Source: Macquaria australasica (Eukaryota; Chordata; Actinopteri; Centrarchiformes; Percichthyidae). Taken from it: 64,000 nucleotides of DNA. The notes under the pieces are model-generated. The model worked only from the letters and a program-made list of their open reading frames with translations. It was not told where the DNA came from and made no database searches. Position 1 is the first letter of the stretch. Every line of letters begins with the position of its first letter. A program made the translations under genes and the position numbers. Positions 37,898 through 49,100 of the stretch are shown in pieces. The stretch lies in NCBI GenBank assembly GCA_005408345.1, contig SEMN01001024.1, positions 1 to 64,000 on the forward strand, written 5' to 3'.

Positions 37898-40829
37898 CTG
37901 TGTGCATGCATTGCTACACACCTCACACAGACACAAGGATAGTGGAAACTAGATGTTTAAGCCTGTATTTGTAGGATTTGAAATGTCAGATTCTGGCGTC
38001 TTCCAGTGGTTTTATCCAAAAAAGACACTGGGGCAGACAGAAGAGCATTTCTACAAGTTAAACACAGATACATTTGTTAAATAAGTTAAATTTGAATTTG
38101 AATTTGGAAAACAGGGATATGCTGAGATCCATGCTTAGCTTGACTTTGGCCAAACCTCAGTTGTGTTTTACAGCGTTTCTTATTGTTTGTGTGTCAGCTC
38201 AGAGAATCCACACCAGTTCAGAAACCTACTTGGCTCTGATCAAAGACAACGCCTACGAGCTGCAGCTTCGTGGAGAGATTGAGGTTAAGGTAAAAGATCC
38301 CAGACACGCTGTGAAATTAAACCTTAGCTTTGTTGTTACATCTAGGAAGCCATTTATTTTTGTAACGTCATTTTTAAAGTTTGATGGTTGGGCTAAAACT
38401 CACCTTGTACTGTGAATGTAAAATCACTTCATCATGTTCAGTCAAAACCAAGTTCACAAATCCATACACATATATATTTTCACACAGTCTAAGTACTGTT
38501 AGGTTTTATTTTGTCAGGTTTTATTTTGCCAGGTATTGAAAACAATATGTTTTGGATGGTGGCAGAATTCAGCATATAAAACCCAGACTTTCTGCTGGCC
38601 TACCTACAGTGCTGTTGGTAGTTATTGTAATTTGGGTGAACAGACCCTTTAAGTTGGATTTCTCAGTAACAGTAACCTCTGGTAGTCACTGTTCCGTTCT
38701 CATGTCGTTCTTTCTGCTGCCAGGGTAAAGGCAAAATGAACACATACTGGCTGATTGGCCATAAGAACTACAGTGTGCAGAATGACAGTCTGGTTTGCCA
38801 CTGGAATCCCAACAAGGCCAAAAAGAAGAAGATGGTGGCGGGCAGTGAGGTCTCTGTGGGCAATGTGAGTTGAAGTGGTTCAGTTTTGCAGATGTTTGTC
38901 ATTAGAGGAGCCTGTCAGAACGTTTGTCCCTGTCCTGCAGCTGCTGCCCTCCATCTTTGCTTTGTGCACTTCAAATAACCCACCGTTGCCTGTTTTATTC
39001 TCTACTTGTACAAATCGATTTTTGTTTTAACTCCCTTTATTCTTCCTCACATTGCATATTTAAGTTTTTTCTTTCTGCATGTCGATCATTTTCTGTGAAT
39101 ACTTTGCTCCACTTGAGATATCCATATAATTACGTTAATTTACATGTGCATGTAATTCTGTTAATTCATCGATATGTTTTGTGTTCAGAACTTATAGGAA
39201 TTATTCCCGTATGTTTAATTAGTTATTATGCTGTGTTCATGTCACGTGGGAGTTACTGTAATTACCGGTTTCTGACTTGTAGATTGTGTTCACATCAAGT
39301 TGTAATGATCACTGGGAAACAAATATGGCTGCTTCAGCCAATTAATTACAAGTTCAGTGGACATCGTGCTATATCGTCAATGCACAGTGTCACAAAACCA
39401 ACTGCACAATCATACAACTGTCTTAAGTTGTCCAAGCAGTGAACGTCTTTCCCATCGCTACATGGCATAAATATTCCTGCAGTTTCACTAAGCTCCAACC
39501 CACAAAATTCACATGGGCTGTTTCTATACCACATGACCATTCTGTCATCGAAAGTGAACTTGCACAAGTTTATATCCCAACACTGGGTTTAAAGTTGGAA
39601 AGTGGGCATCTTAATGCCACCAAACCATTTCCCTTCAGTTTCATTTTCCTCCATTTATTTCTGCCGTTTACCTACAGTATAGCCTTTAGGGTAGCCCCGA
39701 TCCTGATCCTGATCCCTGATTGCCAGCTCCTGGAACATGGACATTTTAGTTTCTTAGTAGGCGTAACATTTGTTTTAAGAAGAATGTTGAAAACAGGCAC
39801 TCACCAGATGGTAGGAAATCTTCTTATTGACTTAGAATATGTGTTAAGATCTATGTCAAAGTAGGGATGTACTGATCCAGCTTTTTCTCTTCTGATACCT
39901 CAAGTCAAGTTACCTGCTGTTAAGGTAACATGAGGACAGGCATTGCTCTGGCACTAGCAACTGAATAAATGTAACTGATAGCTGAAACATTGTATTTTAA
40001 AATGACAAAATAACAATTTAATCAGATCGGTCATGTTATGGCTGATACATAATCCACTTAATAAGGTCAGTGTCAGCGCCAAGCTGAGTAACAAAAGATA
40101 TAGAAAGTAAGACTTATTTTGTGCATGTTTTTTGCTCTGAGTACTTTGCACTCTACTCACTCACTCACTCTACTCACATATTTTGTCCCCACACCTTATA
40201 AATTGATAAGAAATTGTGTCTTATCTGGTGAGTTCATAATCTCAACATTCTTCCGTTAACATATTTTACACACACACATTTATGCAATGTCCAAATCTCA
40301 GGAGATGGAAATGGATTAGGAGCTCAGCTTGTTAGCCTGCAGTGGTTAAGATGCTGAATGCCATCTATATAATATAATAATTAATAATAATATATATAAT
40401 AATTAATAACTGTGGTTAGATGTGGTTGGCTGGTTCCACCCAGTCGCAATGCCTCTACAGAAGTTTGCCTTCAATCTTTGTGTTTCTGATAGAAAATGAA
40501 TTGAATGTTATCTATATGTGTCATGAATTCACCTTACATACATACCTCTGTGCCAGTCATCAGTGACAGTGCAGAGCCTCAGTGAGCACGCCACCACCCC
40601 CGTCTCCCTTCCCTCCTCAGTGTTGAACCAAACCCCACCGTGGCCTCCGACAGACAAGACTGGCCTGAGCGTAGCAGCTCAGGTGGAGCCCTACAGCGGC
40701 AGCCACGGTACCCTGGGCTCCATGATTGGGGGGCTGCAGGGGGGAGATGAGAGCCCTCTGCCCATTCAGCGTAGGAGCAGCAGTGGGCACAAACCTGACC
40801 TGCTGCCTGGCTCCAACCACCACATGTAA
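29029..40829 (+). CDS. membrane guanylate cyclase with NIT-like ectodomain, no kinase-homology domain
   Basis: Predicted to make cGMP from GTP at a membrane. Exons: 29029-29059, 29666-30840, 32313-32447, 35786-35960, 37744-37842, 38198-38289, 38724-38864 and 40557-40829. This is 707 codons with consistent phases. Helix 1 spans about residues 37-54. A 270-residue ectodomain with N-glycosylation sequons (NETL, NASL, NSTS, NSSQ) follows, then helix 2 (about 326-346), a coiled linker (EKTEDLKRQRQLAEDLLHQM) and the class III cyclase domain. Catalytic residues are intact: D409 (FFSDIVGF), E449 and D453 (VETIGDAY), C521 (YCLFGD), and N528 and R532 (VNTASRM). E449 and C521 specify guanine. A Ser/Pro-rich tail ends the protein. 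The ectodomain resembles the nitrate/nitrite-sensing (NIT) layout but its motif is degenerate, so that link is inference. The first exon is the least certain; another acceptor at 29696 exists. Confidence 0.85.
29165..29330. repeat. short minisatellite in cyclase intron 1
   Basis: About four degenerate units of roughly 40-48 bases share GTCCTCAGGTCCGGATCAG and CTGCTCACACACAC-like parts. It lies in the cyclase gene's first intron. The in-frame plus-strand reading is a product of the repeat, not a gene. Confidence 0.8.
31146..31280. repeat. ACTTG-rich minisatellite, about 54-base period
   Basis: At least two adjacent units of about 54 bases, each built of GACTTG/ACTTG pentamer-like pieces (CTTGACTTGTGACTTGACTT). 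It lies in the cyclase intron 30841-32312. Confidence 0.8.
32109..32241. mobile_element. small MITE with TGGACA ends
   Basis: GGTGGACAAAATAATAGAAA at the left and ACTGGACACTGAGTGTA at the right resemble the ends of a small Tc1/mariner-type MITE seen in fish. It has no reading frame. It lies about 70 bases upstream of a cyclase exon. Confidence 0.45.
32690..32765. repeat. GCTAGCTGTTTCCC-type interspersed repeat
   Basis: GGCTAGCTGTTTCCCTCTG and CCAGTCTTTATGCTAAGCTA recur at 44180-44250 in an rcc2 intron, and a shorter copy is at 35526-35560. Similar sequence is common in fish introns. The family is unknown to me. Confidence 0.75.
32800..34430 (+). mobile_element. L2-type LINE, 5'-truncated, in cyclase intron
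   Basis: The plus strand carries pieces of an L2-clade reverse transcriptase: HSTETALVKVVNDI, VLVLLDLSAAFDTVDHKILL, GVPQGSILGPLLFNLYM, an SYADDT catalytic motif followed at once by a deletion, SRLDYCNALLSGLPKKGI, and the terminal LRAAGSVEIFKRKLKTYLFS. Several frameshifts and stops break it. The 3' end has the L2-type GAAGCACTTTGAACTGC...TATACAAATAAA and a (TTGA)n tail. It is sense to the host gene. Confidence 0.9.
36940..37215 (-). repeat. GCTAACATGC-rich interspersed repeat, copy 1
   Basis: Its reverse complement matches the 49558-49990 repeat over about 250 bases, including TTAGCATGCTAACATTAGCT and AGCTGAGGCTGATGGGAATG. It lies in the cyclase intron 35961-37743. The two copies are in opposite orientation. 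Confidence 0.9.
37225..37743. repeat. unclassified interspersed repeat in cyclase intron
   Basis: The stretch from ATGGATGTATAAAGAGAACT, through GGTATAAAATTACCTGG, to CAATGTAAGTCTATGGC looks like a recurrent teleost repeat. It runs up to the exon acceptor at 37743. There is no reading frame. Recognition is from memory only. Confidence 0.4.
37856..37894. repeat. (CA)n microsatellite beside a cyclase splice donor
   Basis: A CA dinucleotide run starts about 14 bases after the cyclase exon ending at 37842 (donor GTATGTGC). Confidence 0.95.
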
Positions 40830-41330
40830 CCAGCTCAGGACTTCAGTTACCATGGCAACATCAATCAACCTACCTGTAAGAGAATGACAGTGATTAGTTT
40901 GTAGTAGATAGTGCAATAACTGCTGAATAATGTAATCACTAGTTTAACTCAAACACTTATTTGCTTTCTGAATTGTGAAACATTTGAGTTGGAAAAACTT
41001 TATTAAATAGTTTGTTTTCAAAATTAAAGAGTCAGCTGATCTTACAGGTGTTTTTGTCTGTGTATGTTTGTATATTTTGAAGTATATATTGTACGTCTAT
41101 TTGTATGTAGTCTGTTTCCTTTTAGAAGCTGTGAAGCACTGTGTATTAAATGTCAAGTATAAATAAATTTACTTCATTTTGTTCCTTATTTGATAAAATT
41201 GTGACAGAGAGAAAGTGTGCATTGACTTCTTTTAGTCTGCATTTACAGTCATAATTATAGCAACCTTCTGTTAAATGAAAGTTATTTAGCTTTTTGTTTA
41301 AAATCAAATATGAATGAAATAAAGAATAAA
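40830..41330 (+). other. guanylate cyclase 3' UTR and poly(A) signals
   Basis: Non-coding sequence after the cyclase stop codon. AATAAA signals lie at 41162-41167, 41318-41323 and 41325-41330. The first gives a 3' UTR of about 340 bases. Confidence 0.6.
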
Positions 41331-41339
41331 CATGACTCT

Positions 41340-43106
41340 TTTTTGCTGTTTAGGTTATTTATTATAGTCCTCACTATAGTCACTGTATTGGCATAAAGGG
41401 AGGAGGAGGATTTGAGGTGTGATTTCCATATAATCTGCATAACGATTCAATATGAAGAATCTTCTAAAATATCTCAATGATGTCATTGAAGTAAAGTCAT
41501 ACAGAAAGAAATTGGAATGCAAAAAACATAAAACAAGATAAAATAATAAGAGTCTGGGAAACTGTTATTTTCATTCTTTATTCCAAGTTTTAATAGATTG
41601 TATAAGTGCAAAGAGTGTTTATTAGAGCATTGATTCTTTGTTCCAAGTTTTGGTTATTTTTGATTCCAGTATTTCATTTCTCAATAGAACTTTTCTTCTG
41701 TGCCAAAACAACTTTTTGTAAGCCAAAAGTTCAGTTTGGTAGAAGTGAAGTTTTCAGTGCCAGAATCCATTCGTTAAAGACTAAATTTAAGGAACTGTAT
41801 GTTATGAGTGCTTGTGCGGCTGTCCAGTTGATGGTGAGTGCTCGCTCGGTTTCCTGTATGAATAGTTAATACAAACCACGTGGTGTGAAAGCAGACTGCA
41901 GCTTCTTTTGTTCAAATCAATCAAACCGGAGACGGACAGAGAGCTGCTGAATCAGGAAATCACCGGTACATTTATTTATTCTTCGCTTTATCAGATTACA
42001 AACAACAGGTTTTCGACATCACAGAGGTTGGCCGTACGCTAAACTTAAAACGTGTCCAAGTAGGAAAATGTTTGAAAAAGTTTTTGTTGTAGCATCCGTT
42101 CATGTAACGTTAGTGTCTTTATTTAGAGTCGATGTTAGCTTGCAGTAGCGAGGTATCGTTAGCTTAATGAACCCTAGCAGTCAGCTAATTTAAACATTTT
42201 ACACACGATTATTTCAGTCTGGGTTTTAGAGAATTTGCTGTTTTGTATAACATACAAACTTTGCCTATATCGTTTGTATAGCGGCTAACTATATAACTTC
42301 ACATGATGTGCGTTAGCATGTCAGCTAGCTTGCTACCCAACCATTATGTGAACAAAGAACGACAGGAGTTAGCTGCTTAGGCTAATGAAGCTAGCAGCTA
42401 GCTACCAGACGGACCCCGGTACATTGTTTAGTTTGCTGTTGGTTTTTGATTTATTGCGATATCTGACCATTGATTAGAAAGCCATTAATTAAGGTAATTT
42501 GAGAAAATTGGCCAGTTTTTTATTTTTGTTTTAATAGCTGATACTTGACAATAGAGACCTGGGCTAATTAAAATAACTTATTTTAACGTTAACCGGTTTA
42601 AAGACACATTCAGTGCTTTAACGTTAGCCGGTTTAAGTGTGTGTGTGTGTGTTTACAGGCAAGTCTGGATTTTCAGTTGTAAAGTTTATGTAACGAAAAG
42701 CAGAAGTGTGACAGTTATTGCTTTAGCTAATAATGCCCCCTCTTCCACAACCTGCTCACGAGTTGTAATAGTAGGTGTCTGCTTTATTTGATATGTATTT
42801 TATCTAACTTTCTTTTCATGTGGAGCATCTTCATTGATTTGTTTCATTGTCTAATTGTGTTGTGCTGTTGGATCATTCTGTTATTCATACTTTGTAGACA
42901 TGTAGTCCCACTTAAACTATTCTCTAATGATGTTTTTCTTACTATATTTGACTCACGAGTTGTCTTTGCTGTGATCCAGTATCTCCCTAGATCATTCCCT
43001 TGTCATTGTTTCTTTGGAGATTTGAGCTCTTAACTACACATAATAGTTGCAGTCTGTATAAACTGATCACTCTCTCTTTCCCACACAAACAGCCTCTGAT
43101 TGAAAA
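41340..43106 (+). other. rcc2: intergenic and probable rcc2 promoter / 5' UTR with first intron
   Basis: No coding region is seen. An acceptor (CACACAAACAG) at about 43092 sits 15 bases before the rcc2 ATG, so a non-coding first exon upstream is expected. The 41880-41990 stretch (GAGACGGACAGAGAGCTGCT, then a possible donor CACCG|GTACAT) is a candidate, but this is a guess. A short (GT)n lies at about 42638-42652. Confidence 0.4.
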
Positions 43107-46100
43107 ATGCCACGTAAGAAGGTGACAGATGTTTCAGGGAATGGGGGCTTGAAGAAGAAGAGAGCCAGTGGCAAAAGGAAAGAGAGGGACTTCAGCAGCG
43201 ACGATGAGTTTGACTTTGAGCAGGAGAACAACAAGAAACCGGGCAAGCCCGTGAAGTCTGGTCTGCAGCCTGTCACTGTGGCAGACGACGTCAAAGAGAA
43301 AATAGTGAGTTTGATGCACCATCTGAACTAATTGGCTATTTTAAGAAAACTGCAAGAATTGTGTTTAATTTATGTCTCTTTGTTTTGTATTGTTTCTGTT
43401 CTATGTTTGGCCATTCCTGCCACGAAAATATGTTGATGACAAACATTAAATTCTTACAAGTCGAAGTCAGAACATTTTTTCATATTTATCATATTTAGTA
43501 TCTCATGTAACAATGACTTCCAGCCAGCGAGGCAGCGGTTTACTCTTTTATCTGCCCATGTGTTTGTGGGGTAGTATTGTTTTCCCTTCATGTGGGACAG
43601 CCTGACCCAAGGCACAGAATTTACTTTTATTCAACATCTTTTATCTGCTTTCTGACAAAAGGGAATATTCTCAGTGTCTTTGTGTCACCATGTCTGAAGG
43701 GATGGATTCTTTTATATATGATTGCAGAAAGATGGTTACTTTTGGTATATTGATGAAAAATCCTTTTTTTAATCAGGAATTGACTTAAAGTTCAGGGGGA
43801 AAAAATAAATGTGCATGTTTTCAAACTTGGTCATCAAGATGACGAAAGTGTTATTTCCCAAATGTCACAATGTTCCTTTAGCATTCCAGATCCAGCTGCA
43901 GTTGTTGAAATAATTTAGATTTTTTTTTTATGTCACTGACCTCACTGTGTCCTTTCTTCAGAAACTTGAGTGCCCGAAGGTCAAAGGTCAACTGCTTATC
44001 TTTGGAGCAACCAACTGGGATTTGATTGGAAGAAAGGAGGTGCCCAAACAACAAGGTAGAATATTTTATATGATTAATAGCTGAGTCAGATTAATAAAAA
44101 TGATTAAAAGTCAGAACGTATTGCCATTATCAATTCTAAATGCAAGAGAAGACAGTCAGCAGGCATTGGCATGGATTGGACAGAGCCAGCTAGCTGTTTC
44201 CCCCTGCTTCCAGTCTTTATGCTAAGCTAGGCTAACCATGTCCTGACTCCAGTAGTTGTATGATCTCAATCTTAATGTGGTCCTCACTACGCTGTGAGAA
44301 TATTGGCCTCCTGTATTGATATTTTTGGTAATGCCTGTATTGAGTTATAGGACCAAATGTGATTTGACGTTTGGGTTCTCCATCTGTGTGTCACTGTGGT
44401 GTACAGATGAGATGTTCAGCCAGACACAGTCAATAAAGGATTGATCGGGTTTCCCCGTGTGCCCATACGTCAGGTGTACATGTCTCTTTGTTTAGGATGC
44501 ACAGGCCACATATGCGTTAAAGCCAGTGAGATCCCATTAATTGATTGTGACAGTAATGTCTATTCATATGTATGCATGTTCTGTGCTGCCCCCAACCCCC
44601 CACCTCGATGCCTGGGGCAGGCTTTGCACCGCCTTGTTCCAACCTTGCCTCACTATCTGGTACACACTGATAAATTTGCTTTGTTGAGACTGGATTGGGG
44701 GGGGGTCAGCAGCTGCATAGACAAAAATGATGTGTAGACGGGCGAGATGCTGCACCAGAGTCCCAAACACACATTCAAATATCCTCTTTTGGATATATAA
44801 AGGGGTAGTTTGGTATTTTTAGCAGCAGTTTGTCTTGAAGTGAATGGAGACTGAATATATCTTTCTTGTGAACTTCCTTTTATCTGTGAGGAGCTTAGTT
44901 TAAGTAACAGATTTAACAATGACACACTCCGAGTGCTGATTACTAAAAGTTTTTTGATACCTTTTTAGAAGTATAAACATGCTTTTCTATTAAACCACGA
45001 TAAGGCTGGTGTCCCATGTGCAGAGCCAAACCAACAACATGTTAGTCCATCTCTCAATACTGTGACTTCCTGTCTGTGGCTCTCAGCCCCAAGCCCATTG
45101 GTTCCTGCTGAAGATGTAAATCTTTAAAAACACCTCACAACATAGTTTCATGTTTAATAAAGGCTCAGTATTTTCCTCAAATTAGATTATTATATTGTAA
45201 TCATATTTATATTGTAGTTCTGGAGACCATATCATCAAAAATATTATCACATGATATTTTGCAAGATCGTGATATTATTTTGCCCCTAATTAACATCAAT
45301 TCAGGTTAAAGAATAATTGAATATGATCAATTTTTGTGTGTCAGATGTACGTTAGTGGTAATTATGAAGCTGTGGTTTGTTTTTATAAGGTGTTCATGTT
45401 ATTCTCTGTGGTCAGGTGTATAAAATGGATATCATCGGGTTTTGATGTGTGTGTTTCCAGCTGCTTTCCGTAACCTGGGCCAGAATCTGTGGGGTCCTCA
45501 CCGCTACGGCTGTCTGAATGATGTCCAGGTGAGCTGTGTGGTGGCTGGGCCCTGTGCTGCACACAGTCTCCTCATGACCACCGAGGGCAAGCTGTGGAGC
45601 TGGGGTGAGTAACATGCTGCATTCAGGGACAGATGATTTTCCTGCTAAACATATTGTGTAACAACCAAAAAAAAACCCAAACAGGTTTATGGGTTTACAC
45701 CTGGCTTATTGACTGTAAGGAAGTGGATTTGTGTGCAGGTTTGAGTTTCTCCGTCATTGAGCTCTTGGTTTGTGGCTTCCTCAGGTCGTAATGACAAAGG
45801 GCAGCTGGGTCACGGGGACACCAAGCGTCTGGAGGCTCCCAAGCTAATCGAGGCCCTGGCAGATCATGTGATTGTTGCTGCAGCCTGTGGACGCAATCAC
45901 ACCCTGGCACTCACAGGTAGGCTGAGTCATGATGTGTGTTATCATCAGGGGTGCCTGTGTTTTCATTCCAGCAGATTTCAGTCAATTAGTTCCTTTAATT
46001 GGTGAAAACATCTGTTGAAAGAAAACCAGCAATAATTCAGCACACAGCGTGTTTGATTGTGTTGGTTGGACTGTGAGAGTTTGTATTCTCTCCTCAGAGG

Positions 46101-49100
46101 ACGGCACTGCGTACTCTTTTGGTGAGAACAAGCTGGGCCAGCTCGGCCAAGGCAACCAGACTGATGCAGTCCTCAGCCCAGCACCGGTAAGCCATCACTG
46201 TCACACCAAGCACACGCTGTAGAGCCAGCTAGACCTTAATAGATAACAGTGACCTGTAGAGCCAGCTAGACCTTAATAGATAACAGTGACCTTTCATGTG
46301 TTTCATAGTGAGCATGTTAGTGTACCTTCTTTTGTAGTCTACCTTCTCTCTTTCTCCCAATAGATTTCCTACAATGGCCAGCCCCTGGTGAAGGTGGCTT
46401 GTGGTGCAGAATTCAGCATGGTGGTGGACTGCAAAGGAAACCTGTACTCCTTCGGCTGCCCGGAGTACGGACAGCTGGGTACGCTCACAACATGCAGACA
46501 CACCTGTTGTTTTTAATGTGTCAGCTTAAAGTGTGTAACTTAGTGATGTAAGCAGTACTGCTTATAGCAGATGGAGGGCAGTGTTGGAAGCTGACACCAG
46601 TTTTACAAAGAAAGCTTCATCACAGATGTATTGGTATCAGCACCTGCATACAGTGTCAGCTGATTAGCAACAAGAAATGACAGATATGTGAGAGCTCGTT
46701 TAGAAACAGTCTATTTTCACATTGTTTTATGTGAAATGTTAGTATCAGTATATAGCAGACTTTTAAAACTCAGCATGGTGTGGTATCTGCCTCAAAAGTA
46801 TAGTGTTGTTCTGTATTATGTCTTGTTAATATTTGCGTAACGTTGACCCCTCGCCTCGTGTCATTGCAGGTCACAACAGTGACGGGAAGTTCATCGCTCG
46901 CGCCCAGCGCATCGAGTTTGACTGTGAGCTCATCGCTCGCCGCGTTGCCATCTTCATTGAGAAGTCCAAGGACGGTCAGGTCATGCCAGTGCCCAACGTG
47001 GTGGTCCGAGATGTGGCCTGCGGGGCTAACCACACGGTCAGAACATATACTTGTTAATCTCAGAACCAAATCAAATTATACAGTAGTCTAACAGAGTTTA
47101 CCAACTAATGCTGTCATCCTTTAAACTGAGCATTAAAACCAGTCTGTGTGTGTTTGCAGTTGGTTCTGGACTCTCAGAAGCGAGTGTTCAGCTGGGGTTT
47201 TGGTGGTTACGGGCGTCTAGGTCACACGGAGCAGAAGGACGAGATGGTCCCCCGACTGGTCAAGCTGTTTGACTTCCCTGGACGCGGTGCCAGTCAGATC
47301 TGTACAGGCTACCAGTGTTCCTTTGCTGTCAGTGAGATGGGTACGATTTCTGTCTCCCTCGTTGTCTGATATTAACAGATTCTTAACCTTTGCTGACGTT
47401 CAGTCATAAATACTGAATACCACCTGTGTAATGCCCACAATAAATGAAGCTGTTGGCATGCTGCTGTAGATGTCTGATCAGTGTTGTATTTGCAGGGGGG
47501 CTGTTTTTCTGGGGGGTGACAAACACTTCCAGAGAGTCGACCATGTACCCCAAAGCTGTGCAGGATCTGTGCGGCTGGAAGATCCGCAGTCTGTCATGTG
47601 GGTGAGTGCTGACATCACTTGTTTGTTCCTCTCTCTGTGACATGGGGAGTGTGTTTTCATTTGTGTCCAGGACTTCTTACTGGACAGTTCACCAAGGTCC
47701 TCTGTGTCTCAGCCCTCTGTGTGCTTCAAAGTAATCATTCAGGGTGTTTCAGACTCTGTTAGACAATCCTATAAGTATACACACAGTGACACACACACAC
47801 GGATTCACCAACAAGGAAATGTTTTCTAGACAGACCCTGCTCTCTTGGTACTGGGATACACTGTAATGTGGGACCTCATTGGTACAAAGTGGTTGTAAAT
47901 ATGAAAAATGAACTCGATGGAACAGCCTACCCCTATCGCTATCAGGCAGGGTACAATCGATAAAAATGAATATAATTCCAAAATTCCTGTACATGTTCAG
48001 ATGCTTAACATTTTTTTTAACCATAATCATTTTTTCATTCTATTGATAATGGATGATCCAGAGAGTGAACAAAGTTTTTCTCCACCGCCCGTGTGATGTG
48101 GGTGGCCTAGCCCCTTCCTAAATGTATTATTTATTATTACTGGGCAACTAACATTCAAAAAATATCATTCTGGGTTAATGCTCCTGAGACAGATTGGTGC
48201 ATTTTAGAGGCCGAGTCATGCCATTCATCTTTTCTTCCTGCCTTGGTATATTCATGGCTTCCTATAAGACCGTGTCTTCTAACCCAATTGTCCTTGCTAC
48301 TCTCAGAATTTGGATTCAGTTTCACTTTAAATTTCTTACAGCTTCCTCTCTGGGTCCTCTTAGTAATAATCACTTATTTCCGCCTTCTATAATGGACGCA
48401 GCCTTATCATCGGGAAGAGAAGTGTTTCAGAGACCTCTGTGACCACTTTTCCAGCTTTGTCACTTTTTTTATATAAGAAATATGATCTGGCCTATTTAGA
48501 TCTCTTCAGATCTGCCACTTTATGCTGAAACAGTTCTCTCCATACCTTAACCTCCTGTGTAAGACATTATGGGAAAAACTACTAGAAGCTCATCCAACTC
48601 AGAGAGGACTGATCTCTAACATTTACTATCAGACCATGACTGCCATTGATCATTTTTCTGTAATTAAAACTAAATGGGAAAGTGAACTGGAGATTAATTT
48701 AATGAGGATTGGTGGGTAGGTGCACTGACTAGAGTGGACACCTCTACATCTTGTGCCAGACCTAGCCTTATTCAGTTTAAAGTTGTCCATAGGATGCACT
48801 TTAGTAAAAGCAGGTTAGCCAAAATATTTTCAAGTTGCAACCTTTTGTGGTTATCCACAAGCAGACTTACCACACATGTTTTGGGCTTGTCCCAAACTCA
48901 GAGATTTTTGGTGCTATGTTTTTGATATTCTAACTAAAGTTCTAGAGGTCAAGATGCAACCATGCAGGAGTCCCAGCCAAACCTATCTAATATGGCACTA
49001 AAGAAAAGGACATTATTTTAGTGCCATATTAGGCACTAATTATTTTACATCCATGTGCAGTAGTTTGACTGAGTGTGTTTGTATTTAACAGGAAGAGCAG

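Noticed and set aside
38924..39442. 172-codon plus-strand frame in a cyclase intron
   Set aside because: It is AT-rich, rich in Cys, Ser and Leu, follows no known family, and does not connect in phase to the neighbouring exons.
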